From: Dromaius novaehollandiae
Lineage: Eukaryota; Chordata; Aves; Casuariiformes; Dromaiidae
NCBI RefSeq assembly: GCF_036370855.1
Contig: NC_088101.1
Coordinates: 5,649,501-5,713,500 of the forward strand
Direction of reading: 5' to 3'
DNA length: 64,000 bases
Below, one piece after another: positions 25,528-38,195 of the stretch. The notes beneath the pieces are model-generated. The model made no database searches and was not told the origin of the DNA. It saw nothing but the letters and a program-made list of their open reading frames with translations. Both the position numbers and the translations under genes were made by a program. Each line of letters opens with the position of its first letter. Position 1 is the stretch's first letter.

Positions 25528-28500
25528 GCATAAAGGGGTTCAGACTCATCGGGGGTGCTATGAACAGGGGCCATGTCAAAGTGAGAATAAACCCTTGTGC
25601 TCAGTCTGGGCAGCTGATGGGTAGGGCTTGACTAGTTTCCTACCAATGGGAGTGGAAAGATACCTGCTGAGTTTGAAGGAAACCCAACTTGGCTTTTGTG
25701 GCTCGTCTTCTCAGAAAAGGAAAATAATTCCTGATGGTGTTTCTGCAGTCTCTTGTAGCTGAACTGAAGAGCAGCTCGAAGGAGAAGCTCTTGATTCAGA
25801 GCCCCAACCTTCTTTGTACCATCGTCTGATCTGCTTTACATGGGAGAAGCTACTTTGTGACGTAGCAATACTCCGAGTTCATCAGGTTGTACCTCGAGAC
25901 AGTTTCTCTTGTGTTCTCTTTTCTGTTCATCTTTCCCTTTCTCGAGCTGCTTTCTTTTCATGTTCTTATCAAATTTTTAGCAGACAGATGTGCACAGCAG
26001 TATGAAGAGGGCTGCCTCGCAGAAAATGAGTTCTGGAACTGCTGTTCATCTTAGTCACTATTTATTTTATTTTTATACCTCTTATACCCTCTTATTTGAT
26101 TTATGGAAGGAGAATATATAAAGCATGTTTGAACATCTTACACTTGCTTGGAGAACCCTTCCCTCAGCCAACAATGTCAATGGTGAGGACCAGGACTAGG
26201 ATGTCAGAGGTGAGCCACTCAGTGGGCGAAACACGACCCGTTGCCCATGCAGTGAATTAGGAGCGGGAAGTCATGCCAGCTCTTCTCGCAGTGACTGTTG
26301 CATTTTTAAGTGCTTATTGATGTTTCTCCTGTTAATGGCAGCAGGATTTTCAGGAGCACAAAGAAGAGCCTGCTCTCCAGCAGGCCACTGGAGTGCTCTG
26401 TGACCTTGCCTTCTTAAGGGTCCTATTTTGCCCGCGAGCAGCTGAGGTTGCTGTTTCCTTCAGAGGGAGCTCAGCCCGGGAGTCAAGGTGCAATTCAGTT
26501 GTGAGCTGCCTCGTGAACGTGTCTGGGGAGAACTCCCATCCTGTCCCAGGCAGCCTTTGTGGCAGTGGAGGGGGAGGATACATTCCCTTTGCACAAGTGC
26601 CACGAAATGTCCCAATTCTTCACCCACCTGCGAGGCAGCTTAAAGAGGGTGCAAGGTGATGGTATTTGGCCTGTTCAGAAGGTGTGCGAGTATTGGCGGC
26701 GGCGGTGGTGGTGCAGTCTGGCTGGTCCTTGTGGGCTTAGCGTCTGCCCTCGATCTACTGCCTTGTCTTCTGCTGCTTTTCCTGATTGGTGCCTGGGTCC
26801 TTGAGCTCTGTGCAAGAGAGAAATGGGGCAGCTTCTTGCAGTGAGTGCTGGGACACTTCGTCCGTGGCCTGGTAAGCTCCTACGGAGGCACCTGCTCACC
26901 CAGAGGGGCCTCCCCTTTGTCTCTGCCTTCTTCACGCCACTCTGCAAGCGCTTGTGGCCTCCGCAGCCAGAGTTCCTGGCACTGCAGTCTGAAGGCTACC
27001 TGCACATCACCTTGGTGCAGTAAAATTGCTTTTGTTTTTTGTCCCTGGCAAGCGAATGACCAGGGATGACTGCTCAGTGCTGTTCAAACTCTGTGAGGTT
27101 TCCTCTTGCCAGGTTCATGCAGTCTGCTCCTGCGCAAGCTGGAGGATCCTTTCTTCCTGGGGACAGGAGGGAGCCCTGAGCAGGTGGTTCTCAGGCTTGT
27201 TCTTTGGCCTGTGTCAAACAAACCCTTCTTATAGGCAAGTATATATTCAGGTACCCTGGCATAAAGTGTGTAGTATCTTTCTTTTTTTACGCCAGTGCAT
27301 AAAAAGAAAGGGGGTTTTGTGGGTTGGACTGGCTTGGAGATGTTTGGTGGCAGATGGCACGTTTCTCCTGGAGGTCTCTGATTCCCCTCCAGGCCAGGAG
27401 GTTGTTGCTCTCAGGTAGCTGACAGTGTGTGCAGAAGAGTCTCAGTGTGAGGAGGGATGCTGCACAGGAACCTAGAGAAGTAGGCAAAAGAAGCTAGTAG
27501 CCAAAGAGAACCATCCCTGGAGCTCCGTGCTTGGGGGACAGCAGAGGTGTGGGTCAGTTTGCCACCAGCGCTGTGGCGGGGAAACTCTCCAGCCCCTCCA
27601 TGCTGGGCTGGGCTGCTCTTGGCAGCGTTGTGTCCTGGGGACAGGAACCAGGGCAGTGGCTGCAGGGCTGTTGCCAGTGGTTTGCCTGCTCTGTCTGTGG
27701 TCTTCAAGCAAGCAGGGGAAGGAAGAGGGAAGCTGGAAGATGTCAATAAATTAGGAACGTGCATTACCACTTACCTGAAAACACGGCCTCTTCAGTGTTT
27801 GTATCTCTTCATTTTTCTTTCTTGGTACCCCTACTGCGTGCCAAGGCCCCCGTCATTGCTGGGAAGGGTGAGTGCCCAAAGTGTGCAAGACTCTCGGCCT
27901 TGTGTGCGAAGAAGGCCTGAGCTTTACTGGAAGCGTTTGCCTGAGAAGGTGCTGCTGAGCTTTCAAGCTTGAACTGGAGAGTCCGGCTCCTGGTTTGTCT
28001 CCTTTGTGACCGGGCTGGCTGGACTTGGAGCAGGTGACGGTGCTGTGAGCCTTCAGGAACACAATGGCAAAATACTGATGGCCTTCAGGGAGGCCAGAAA
28101 TTCTCCCTGGGCCTTTGTTGACCCGACCGTTGTGCCTTTCAGTAGAGCTCTGTGCCTGCTTCCAGCTGGGTCTCCTTACTTGCCCAGGGCGCAAGAAGGC
28201 ATGGGAGGTTTTAAGGGTCCTGCGAGTCATGTGAATCATGAGCGCACAGTCCTTGGGAGGGTAGGGCGTGTTTTGTGAAATAGCTCAGTACTACCGGGGT
28301 CTGCTCTGCAGTTTTGCCCTGAATCAATAAGCTACTAATGGCAAAATGGTTTAATATTTGTCTCTACCATGTGTAGAAAAATGTCACGTGCCTAGGCTCT
28401 CCTGTTTTTAAAACCCACACGTTTTGCTGTGACACCTGTACCATTTCCCCTACAGTGCACACAGCCCATGAGTAATTTTCTTGGAATTGCAGACAACCAC

Positions 28501-31500
28501 TGCTTCTCACTGGCTAGGTGATGCCCCTGCAAGCTGTATTTTGCTCTGTAACACTCCTTGGCCTTGTGAGGGACTCTGGGGGGCAAAAGGAAATGGCTGA
28601 GCAATTAGCTTTCTGGCAGCGCTTTTGTTGCTGCCTCCTGTCCCCCAGCAGGTTTTCTCAGGGATTTGTTGCCACAGGTGGGAAAGCAGCCTGCAGTGCC
28701 TGCTGGGGACCTGGGCCTGGGGGCTTTATTTCCCTTGGTGCTCTGGAGTGACGTGCCCAGCCATGGACGGGGCATATGTGACTGCTGTGTGACGGATTGT
28801 GAGTGACGGCAGCTCATTGCTGGGCCTTCCAGCCCCACTGCGGGTCGTGGGAGCTTTTCTGTGCCGAGAGGGAACCGGGGAATTGCTGGAGGTGAGCGTC
28901 CTTGGTGGGTGGTTTGGGGGGAGCTGGGGCAGGCTGAGTGTGTCTGTTTCCATTCCTGGCAGCGATGGAGCCTCCCGGTGCTGCAGAGGGGCTGGGAAAG
29001 TCTGCCTGTGTGCTGCTGGCACCAATAAAGTGTGCGGCAGGTCGTTCTCCTTTGCGCATCGCAGCCCTGCCAAGGCAGGAACATAACAGCACGGATGTGG
29101 GGTGGGAGAGCTGTTCATCTGTTGCCATGTGCTGCTGACGTGGGGCGTAGCTGGGTTTGGTCTGGGATCCTTCACTTGTGGTACTGGTACGTGCCCGGAG
29201 GAGAGCGTGGATGCAGATGGTGGGGATAATTTTGCAGAGTTAGCATTTGGGTTTGATGTTTTGCAGTTGCACGTAAAGGATCATATTCAGTGAAGAAGTG
29301 CCATCGGGCCTCGCCTGGCAGCTCATGCCTGGAGTGGCAGCAGTACAGTGCATCTGCATCACTATGAGTGCTGCTTACATCCCCCCCAGGACACCCGGAG
29401 AAACTTCCTGCTGTCCAAAATCACTGTTTGGAGGACCTTGTTTGCCTTGGTGTCGTGTACTGTTCAGGGTGCTTCCCGGTTGTGGGCACAAGGTGGGGGT
29501 GCCGTCCCGACCCCAGGCAGGGACAGATGCACAAATACAAGGCACACAAGGATCGTTAGAAGATCAAACAGCAGCTGTTGGAGAAATGGCTGCTCCAGCC
29601 AGTCTGTGTCCCTGCAGGGGTTCCCCAGTGTTATCCCCATCGAGGCAATAAGAAGACGGGAGAGTCTCTGGCACCGCTGAGCGTCAGTCCATGGCGAGGA
29701 ACCCGGGGAGGGGCAACTAATAAGTTTTTATGCAACAGGCGCATGCACAATAAGCAGAATTACGTTATGCTCGTGAAACGGTTGTGTGACATTATAGCCA
29801 CTAAAGCATGCCAAGCTAGGGGTTGTAACAGATAAGATGTGCAGGACAGTTTATACTGTTTCTCTTTCCTCCTGGGACAGTCTGGCTAGTTCCCATCGCC
29901 TAGCTCCTCAACGCTCTTCCGCATTACTCCATACACCGGTGTTTGCGTGCGTGGAGTTGTAGGGGAAGTTTTCCTGGGGTAGAACTGGCTGGTGAGGTGA
30001 GGCGGGGAGCTGGCTTACATGGAAGGGGCGGTTTGAAAGATGATGCTTCTTGGCTGACAGACCTTCCAGTAAGGAAGGCCAAGTCCAGCCGAGCAATCTC
30101 CAGGCAGCTCTGCTCTTTGGGCTCTGCCATAAAACTAGCCATAAAACCCTGGTCTAGTCTGCTGGAACAGCTTCTGATAACCTAGCATCTTCTCTGGAAA
30201 GGAAATCGTTTTTATAGTTGTGAAGTTTGAATGAAAATAACAACTGAAAACAGAGGCCCAATCCAAGCTGTATTCAGAGGTGTGATACTTATCCTCTTTT
30301 ACTAACGATTCCTATTCCTTGTTCCCCTTGGAACTTCACCCAGAATGATTTAAAATAATGGAAGGGTTTAATGGCCCAGAACATTTTAAAAGCAGAGGCG
30401 AAGATTTAGGAATTGGTTACAGAAGCAACAGGTCTCTTTCAGACAAGCAGCGAGAAATTGTCAGCGTTGTAGCTCTTGAGACAATTCTGTTTTTCCTCTT
30501 TCTAATTCTGCGCTGCAGTTACACGTGTTAGCAATCACCAAAACAAGACACCCCTCAGAGAGGGACAGACAGATAGGACCTGCTGTCTGAACATGACTTC
30601 CACCTGCTGTACTTAAATGAGACTCTCAGTTTAACGCGTGCATCAAGCGTGCAATGCGATTAGCTTCCTGTAGACTCCTTTCTCAAGGAGTTGGGCTTGT
30701 AGCAGAGGGAGGATGCCAGCAAAAGAGGAGGACCCAAACCTGTGGAAGCAAGGATGCCTGTTGTGCCAGAAGCGGCCTCTTGCTCAGCTCCAGAGGCTCT
30801 CGCTCACCACTTGAAACGTGGCCGCGGGACCTTGTTCGACAGCGGTGGGAGGCTGATGCTGGATGACTCCTTGGTCTGTGAGCGATGAACAGCAGTGCAC
30901 GATTGCAAACCTCTGCTCATGACTGAGCTCCCTCATTGCCCACAGCTGTTGGAGCCAGGCAGGGCAGACGATGCTGAATTCTCCGTGTGCATCTCTACCA
31001 CGCTCCTCTACTTCATGCTTTGCCACTTCCCTAGCTATGTCCCTGGGAGCCAAACCCCTCCCTCAGGAGCAGGGCAGCTCAGGCAGAGCGGCTTTGTGCC
31101 ACTCGCTGCATTTGCACCAAGGAAATGATGCTGCAGCCTTGGGTCAGGCTCGGTGCTGTTGCTCGGGGCTCAGTGCAGGAGCTCGACCTGCTGGTTCCCA
31201 GGCTGGGCCATTTCCCTGGTTTTGCTGCTCCCCTCCCTGCCTTGGGAGAGACTTTGTGCGGGGCCAGTCTGGGCATTAGTGCTGGTGTCTGAGCAGGGCA
31301 AAACGCTGCAGGGAAAGAAATCCCCTCTGCAAGGGAGGACGAGGGCGCCTGTGTGGCGTCGTTCAGCCCTGCTGGGAGGAGACTTGGGGTGCTTTCTGCA
31401 GCAGCTGAGCACTGCTCCCGCTGGACTCAGCCTCAGGGCCCCAGAAGAACGGCCTGCCTTGGCGATGGATGCAAAACTCGTCACAGCCCTGCGGAGGGCT

Positions 31501-34220
31501 GCGATGTCTCCCTGGCTCCCTGTCCCCCACTGCAGAGCTTTGCCTGCTCCCAGGGGGAAGAGGGAGCCAAAATCCTCTGCTGGCTCACAGGTCTCTGGGC
31601 ACCGGCAGCTGCACCCTCTGCCTGGGGCTGCTGCACTGCAGTGGGGAGTTGGGGGAACCTTCCTGCCCCATGGGAAGGGACTCAGCACAGAGCCTGCTGA
31701 GAGCCGCTCTCCAGGCAGGCAGCTCCCAAAGCGTTTCAGTGGGGGACATGGTCACGGCTCAACAGGGGCTGCGTGCTAGTGATTAAACCGAGGTGCCGGC
31801 CCTTTTCTCCCCTTGCGCTGCACCGCAGCCAGGAGAGAGGGGAGCCGCTGCTCTGCTGAAGGAGGCCCTGAAAGAGCCCAGGTCTGCCCTGTCTGCTGTC
31901 ACGCAGCCGGGGTGCTGCAGCTCCCCGAGCTCTGAGCGCAGCAGTGTCCTGGGCTCCCGCACGTGTCTGGCGGCTGGACCGTGCTGGTCTGCGCCATCTC
32001 CCTGGTGTGGAAGGGTGGCTCTGTGTCAGCCAGGGAGAGCAGCTGGGACTTGCTGCCCCCGCACACAGTTTTGGGGCTTCAGTATCCCACCTCACTAGTG
32101 AATAAGTAAATAAAAAAGGAAGAACAATGTGTGGTTGCTTAATATTCCAGGCGAGTTTGCTTGCTTTGCTGTCTGAAGAAGAGGGCAAACCATACACTCT
32201 GGCAGCTGCACACCTGGTGCTCGGTAATTTGGGTTGTGCCCTATTAAGGCTGCCCCCAGAGATGGTTGGGACGTTCGTCCTGCCTCAACTTCCGTGCCCA
32301 GGGTGCCAGGGCTGGCAGATGGGCCAGGAGACCTGTAGAAGAAAAATGCCTTTCTGCTGCTGGGAGAGACAGAAACAGATGATACACCTTTCTGCTTTGT
32401 GGCTGCAAGACTTGTCTTGTGCAACATGAATTATCACATCTGCCCACGTCACAGACTGTAAAGGGACCATTCATATCAAGTGTGCCCAAGGCATCCTTTC
32501 TCCTTTTTCCACCGACTCACTGGGAACTGGCTGCGACAGGTATCTGGCTGCTGTATCTAGTATATAGCAGGCAGTTCCTGGTGGAGAGCTGATGGGATTA
32601 TTCAGCTGACATCTTCAGCGGGGCGGGGGGGTGCGTTTCCCTGCGTTCCAGGCAGGCTGCTCTCATCACTGAGCCTTTGGGGCCGTTGGCTCTGCCAGGC
32701 AGGGAAGAGCCGAAGGCTGTGCGCTGCCAGCCCTGAGTGTGTTGGTGTCTGACAATAATCAGGGTGTAGGGGAGAATTACATGGGAGTTAGGCGCGTCTG
32801 TGTTGCCCCCAGGCAGTGGGGGACAGACCTGCATTCGCCGTGTTGCCAAAGCCCTAAGTGTGGAGAGCCTGAGACCCCTGAAATGTGGTGCCCGCAGGAT
32901 AAGTGCAGGAGCCGCTCGCTCCACGTTGGTTATGGTGATTTCAGAGCTGGGACTTGCTGCAGAGCTTGCGGTGCTCCTTCACTGCCCTCTGTCAGGGTTT
33001 GGTTTTAGTGATGCCCATTTCTGCTGAGTGTGAAAGGGTTGTTATGGCTTATGCTGATTAAAACCCCCAGTGCTCTTTCCTTTCAGACAAATGCACAGCA
33101 TTTCTTGTGATTTGCTTGTTCCTGGTGCATCCTTTCATGTATTTAATAATGTTAAATGTAGTACAGATTAAAGCCTGGCAGTAGGCTTCCTGTTGGGCCC
33201 GCTGATGCTCTGTGAGTCAAAGGAGCAGGGCTGCAGCTCGCTGCACTTTTCCAGGTGCTTTAACAAAATGGTGCTGGGGAGTGACATTTGTGCTGTAGCC
33301 TTGGCACCGGTGATGCATGAATCCAACTGTGTGTGCGCGTGTGTTGTGATGGGCTTTGCTTAATTCACTTTGCATTTCACCCCCCGTGAGGGCTTTCTGG
33401 TTTGATCTGAGCTGCCCGCTCCTGGTGCTGTCCGGCTGCTACCTGGAGCCTTTTCTGATCCTCGTAGGTTGAATCTGGGGTTACTGTTACACAGGCAGCG
33501 ATCTGCTTCCATTCAATACAACGGGCAATTCCATATGTGCTTACTGATCAAAAGACACTGGATGCATGCTTATGCAGTTTTCATTTAGCTTTAGTTTCTC
33601 ACAAAACACTCTGTATACACAGGCTTGTTTGAAGCATGACTTCTGAGCACTCTTGCCTGTGTGCCTAACGCTGCAGGTAATTAAGAGCAGTCCTACTAAC
33701 TTGTTATGTTGTCAGCAATCACATGCCAGACGGTTTTCCCTTTCCACCACAGCAACAGTTGGAGTTTCTGTGGGGTGGAGTTGGCAGCACTTTCCTCCTC
33801 TCCTGGTTGCAAGACTGTCGGACACAGGGTGTGCAGGCAAGGACAGGAGGCTGTGCCAAGGGATGGGAAGATCCTTTGGGAGCCGTTCTCAGTGGTCCCA
33901 GGGGCTGCTCCTATCCTTCCCTGCCATCACCCCATGGTTCTCCTTGCTTCCTCTTTCATCAGCTTTGCAGCAGAGCCTCTGCAGGGTGACCTGAAGCCCT
34001 GGGAGGGTTTTTGAAGGGCCACTTGGGTTTAAACCGCTCTGCCTCCTGTTCATTTGCAGCCGTGGATTAAGTGGGGCAGCAGTGCTTCCTGAAGGCTCTG
34101 TGGTCTCCACCTCCTCAGAGGTGGTCAGAAATCAGCAGTGACCAACTGCGGCCTGCACGGATCAATCTGTTCTGCTCCATGCAGCGCCGGAGAGACACAG
34201 TGTGTCGCCTCGGGGCAGCC
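25528..34220. repeat. segmental duplication, copy A
   Basis: This block has a second copy at 56,832-64,000 in the same orientation. Matching begins at GCATAAAGGGGTTCAG in both places and is unbroken at the window edge for copy B, so 34,220 is only the last base that can be compared. I recognise no protein family in it. The many short frames are preserved in both copies only because the DNA is nearly identical. Differences include a 1.6-kb stretch present only here (26,857-28,452), about 105 bp present only in copy B, and a 12-bp direct duplication here near 30,127-30,150. It is probably non-coding spacer; a transcribed lncRNA cannot be excluded. Confidence 0.93.
26857..28452. other. 1.6-kb stretch present only in copy A
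   Basis: Copy B joins the flanking sequences directly (near 58,163). The stretch has no terminal inverted repeats, poly(A) tail or obvious target-site duplication that I can see, so loss from copy B is more likely than insertion into copy A. It contains no recognised gene. Confidence 0.8.
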
Positions 34221-36180
34221 GGCGTGGGAGCAGTCCCTGATCCCCCGCAGAGCTGGCACCTGGGTTTTTACCCACAGCTTAGGAAAGTGATGTGCTGCGA
34301 CAGGAGTGCTGCTGCTTCTCTTGCGCTCGTGAGCTGTACGTCGCCACCTTTGCTGTGAACGAGAAGCTGTCAGTGCCGTCTGAGCTGCCGCTTGCATCCC
34401 TGTCACGGTGGTCGGGAGGATGGAGGGGGCAGAGAGCTGCCCAGCTCTTATCTTGGGGTTCGGAAATGGTGAGATGGGGCCGTGATTTCTGTTTTACAGA
34501 GGCAGTGTTGCCCTCACCGCCCAGCATCTCTCTAGGATCCCTGGACGGACGGTCACCTCTGGAGGGATGTGTTACAGATAACTGCGTGGGAAGCCCTGGC
34601 TACGGTAAGGCTGAGTGCAGGTGTGCAGAGCAGTACTGACCCGAAGGGACCTGAAGGTCGGCTCATCCGCTCCAGGTTTGGGATCGTCGGTGTTTGGGGC
34701 TCAGTGGCCTTAGTGGAAACTGTTGATCGCTGCCTGCTGTTGTGTGATTCCACGCTGCGTATTTACCTCGGGGAGTTCAGTAGCCACGTGAGGTGTGCGC
34801 CAAGCCGAACTCTGCTGGGAGCCAGGGAGATGCTCCGTCCCTCCTCTCGTTGTGTGCGGGGTAACTTTTTCATTTCTTTGGCTGGCTGATGTTTTGTGTG
34901 ATTGTGTTTTCATTGCAGCAGTCGCGTCAGGATATACAAGCTTTTCAACCTGGGAAGATTTCCCAAAGAGGATTATTGCAGCCTTTGGGATTCAGGCTGC
35001 CTCCTCACATGCCCTTTGTGCCCCGTCTTTGTGTGCTCAAGGGAGGTCTTTTACTCTAGAATTTATGAGTGAAGGCTTGTGGCTGACAGTATTTGCTGTC
35101 TTTGCAAGTAGCATTGCAATTGCAGAAAGGTCCCTTTTCTCCTCCCTGAGAGCTTTTGAAGAGCAAGGAGCCAGCATTGCTCTTCCTCACCTGTTCCCAA
35201 AGCTCCAGGCTGAGGGGTGCGGCTTCGTTGCTCCTGGGTATGTTAGCCTTTGCTGGCTGTTCAAATCCTTGTTCTGGGGCTGCCAGTGCGCTCTGGGTGC
35301 TTTCTGAAAAACACAAGCTGTGGTTGGCTGTGTGTTGGCTGCGTCTGGCAGCCTTAACAGGCATCTTGGCTCCCGGTCCTTATTACTGGACCTTGATGGA
35401 GCCCCGGCTTGCAGAGGGATTTACCTCCTCCAGCAGCAGCAGCAGCAGAGAGCACCAAGGCACTGGTGAAAAGGGAGGTGCTGATCATGCGCCAGCTCGC
35501 GAGGATCACTGCCGTTGCCTGGGTAGGGCAAAACTGCCTGTGGGGTAGCTCAGCAGTTCAGTTGATCACCAGGCAAATGAGCCCAAATTTGCCATTTTTC
35601 TAGATTCGGAAGAATGCCCTAAGTGGCTTCGCAAATCCATGCTACAGCAGGGTAGCTCCCAGTGTACTTGGGATGGGGAGGAAATCAAAGCCTGTCAGCA
35701 GTAAGTGTAGAGGAAGTGGGGCTCTGAATGTGCCCTGGCCTTTCTCTTTTGGATGTTAACTCCAACTATTGGAGCTGAGACACTGACCTAGAAGCATTTG
35801 AAAGACACGGCAGTGCCTGGCTGGGTTGAGCTGGAGCGACAGGAGAGCGGCAAAGCCTAGTGGGGCATTGCACCTAACCTGGGCTCCTTTTCCCTGCTGC
35901 AGAGGTCCCCGAGCAGAGGTGCCGCTCATCTGGAGTCCACCCAGGAAAATGCAGGCGATGCTCCCCAGGAGCTGGGTGGCCGCTGCAGCCTGCCAGACAG
36001 TGCTGTGGCCACAGCCTCATCTGCTGCCCCTTCCTGGGAAGCTGCCACTCACCTGTGAGCTCCTGCAGCTGCTCTTGTGTCTCCAAGGTCAGACTCGGGG
36101 AGCTGCTTCGCACCGCAGGAATTGCTCAAGGTTGGCAATGGCTGCAGTAAGCAACAGGCTGCTGCGAAATCCTCTCTGTG
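34221..36180. other. unique-looking spacer left of the pyrimidine tract
   Basis: Probably a continuation of the duplicated unit, but the other copy lies outside the window. No family was recognised among its short translations. It holds a small CAG run near 35,432-35,447. Confidence 0.4.
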
Positions 36181-37437
36181 GTTCCTCTCCGTCCCTTGTT
36201 CTCTTCTTGCTCTCTCTCTCTCTTGCCTTGTTTCCCCTCTCTTTCCCTCTCCTTGCCTCTTTCCCTCTTTTTCCTTCTTTCTCTTTCACTTTCTCTCCCT
36301 CACTCACTTTCTCCCTTCTTCTCTCTCTCTCTTCTCTCTCTCCTCTGTTCTCTCCCTCTCCCTCTCTGTCTCCTTCTGTCTTCTCTTTGTTTCTCTTACT
36401 TTCTCTGTCTCCTGCATTTGTCTTCTTGTCTCACTCTTTCTCTCTTCTCATTGTCTTTCTCTTTTTTCTTACTTTTTTCTCTCACTTTCTCTCTCCCTCT
36501 CTTTCTCTACCTCACTTTCTCTTTTTTGCTTTTCTCTCATACCTGCCCATCCTTCTCTCTTTCTGTCTCTCCGTTTGCCTCTCTTCTTTGTTTCTTCTTT
36601 TCTCTCTTCTTCCCCCCTTTGTCTTTCTCTTGTTCTTCTTTTTCTCTCCTTTCCCTCCTCTCTCCTTCCTTCTTTTTCTTCACCCTTTCTCCCTTTTCTC
36701 CATCTTTCTCTCTTTTCTTCTCTCCCTTTCTTCCTCCCTCTTCTCTCTCCCCCCTCTAGTCTCTTCTTTCTCTTTTCCTTTCTCCCCTTTTCTTTTTCCC
36801 TTTCTCTCTTTTCCCTTTTTCTCTTTGTTCCTCTCTCCATCTTTCTCTCTCCATCTTTCTCTTTCCCTCTTCCTTTCTCTCTTCCTTTCTCTTCCTCTTT
36901 CTCTCTCACTCCCTCTCTCTTGCTTTCATTTATCTCATTCTGTTCTCTCCGTCTCTCTACTTGTCTCCTCTCTCCCACTTTCTCTCCCTTTCCTTCTCTG
37001 TCATCTTCTCTCTCTCTCTTCCTCTGTCTTCTGTATTTCTCTTCCTCTCTCACTCTTTCACTCTTCTCACTCTGGTTCTCACTCACTCCTTCCCTCCTTC
37101 TTTCTCTTTTGCTTTACCTCACTTTCTCTCTTCCTTTCTTCTTTCTTTCTCCCTCCCTTTCCCTCTCTCTCTCCTTCTCTCCCAGTCTCCTCCTTTCTTT
37201 CTCCTTCTTTCTCTCTCTCTCCCTCTCTTTCTTCCTCTTTGTTCCTCTCCCTCTTTTTCATTCTCCCTCTCCCTCCCTTTCTTCTTTTTCTTTCCCACTT
37301 TTTTCTCTCCCTATCACACTTCCCCTCTATCTTTTCTTTCTCTCCCTCTTTGTCTTTTGCTTTCCTCCCTTCTCTCCTACCACTCTCTTCTTTCCCCATC
37401 ACCATCTCTCCCTCTTTGCCTTTCTCCTTCTTTGCCC
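36180..37437 (+). repeat. 1.25-kb polypyrimidine (CT-rich) tract
   Basis: Almost uninterrupted C and T on the plus strand, with irregular CTCTCT, CTTTCT and CCCTCTCT words and very few purines. All three forward frames stay open through it and give S/L/F/P-rich strings that are not real proteins. On the minus strand, the sense strand of the adjacent MROH gene, it is polypurine. Long mirror-like polypurine-polypyrimidine DNA can form triplex H-DNA; that is established for such sequence, not shown here. Confidence 0.95.
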
Positions 37438-38080
37438 GGCCCCAGTGCTGCGCCCCCCCCGCACCCGCGGTCCTGCCATGCCCCTTGGGGAGCAGCCCTG
37501 CCCGCTGCCCCCTCGGGGCCCCTCTCAGTGCCTTCCAGTGTCCCCGGAGTCCCCAGGCACCTCCCAGTGCCCCCCAGTAGCCCCAGTGCTCCCCACGCCC
37601 CCACTTGCCCCTCGGTCCCTCTGCTCCCCCTGGGGGCCCTCCCAGCCCTAGTCCTAGTCCCACCCCATCAGCCCTCTCACTCCAGTTCACCCTGGTCTCC
37701 CTGGGCAACTCTGGGTGCCCCCTCATTTCCCCAGGCACCTCCTGGTATCCCCCAGTGTCCGCAGTATCCTCAAGCACCTCCCAGTGCCCCCAGTGCCCCC
37801 GGCTGCTCCCCCTGCCCCCATCGCCCCCAAGCACCTCCCAGTATCCCCAGCCCCCCCAGTGTCCCATATGCCCCCAGGCACCTCCCAGTGCCCCTCAGTG
37901 TCCCGAGTGGCCCCACTGTTCCCACTTGCCCCTCGGTCCCTCTACTCCCCCTGGGGCCTCTCTCATCCCCAGTCCCACCCCATAGGCCCTACTCACCCCA
38001 GTGCCCCAGGCCGCTCCTGCTGCCCCCGTCACCCCCAGGCCCCCCTCACCCCGCTCTCTCCACTCCCCTGTGTCCCCAGG
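37438..38080 (+). repeat. C-rich minisatellite 3' of the MROH gene
   Basis: Degenerate short units built on CACCTCCCAGTGCCCCCAGT are repeated through this interval. A longer word (CACTTGCCCCTCGGTCCCT) recurs at 37,602 and 37,923, about 321 bp apart, which suggests some higher-order structure. The minus strand is G-rich and quadruplex-prone. It starts about 110 bp past the MROH stop codon. Confidence 0.88.
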
Positions 38081-38189
38081 CAGCGCCACACTGCACCAAG
38101 GCCACATCTGGGGGGTGGCAGGGCCGGGGCCGGCGCAAGACCCCCCACAGAGCCCCACACGGCTGGCACTTTCCCTGCGAGGACGCAGC

Positions 38190-38195
38190 TTTATT
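38190..38195 (-). terminator. poly(A) signal overlapping the MROH stop codon
   Basis: The minus strand reads AATAAA across the final Gln codon and TAA stop of the MROH model. If it is used, the 3' UTR would be only a few tens of bases. Confidence 0.6.

Noticed and set aside
29640-29960. Possible LTR-like sequence in the duplicated block (TTATGC, GTTGTAACAGATAAG and similar words)
   Set aside because: It vaguely resembles avian LTR composition, but no paired copy, internal retroviral region or clear terminal dinucleotides were found.
26350-31779. Short frames conserved between the two duplicated copies
   Set aside because: Conservation follows from about 99 percent DNA identity, no family is recognised, and differences do not favour synonymous positions in any evident way.
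35537-35580. tRNA-like A-box (GGTAGCTCAGCAGTT)
   Set aside because: No matching B-box at the right distance and no cloverleaf folding was evident.
35826-37580. A 584-codon forward open frame (and a 524-codon frame at 36,077-37,651)
   Set aside because: It is produced by the polypyrimidine tract, where stop codons are almost impossible. The translation is S/L/F/P low complexity in every forward frame.
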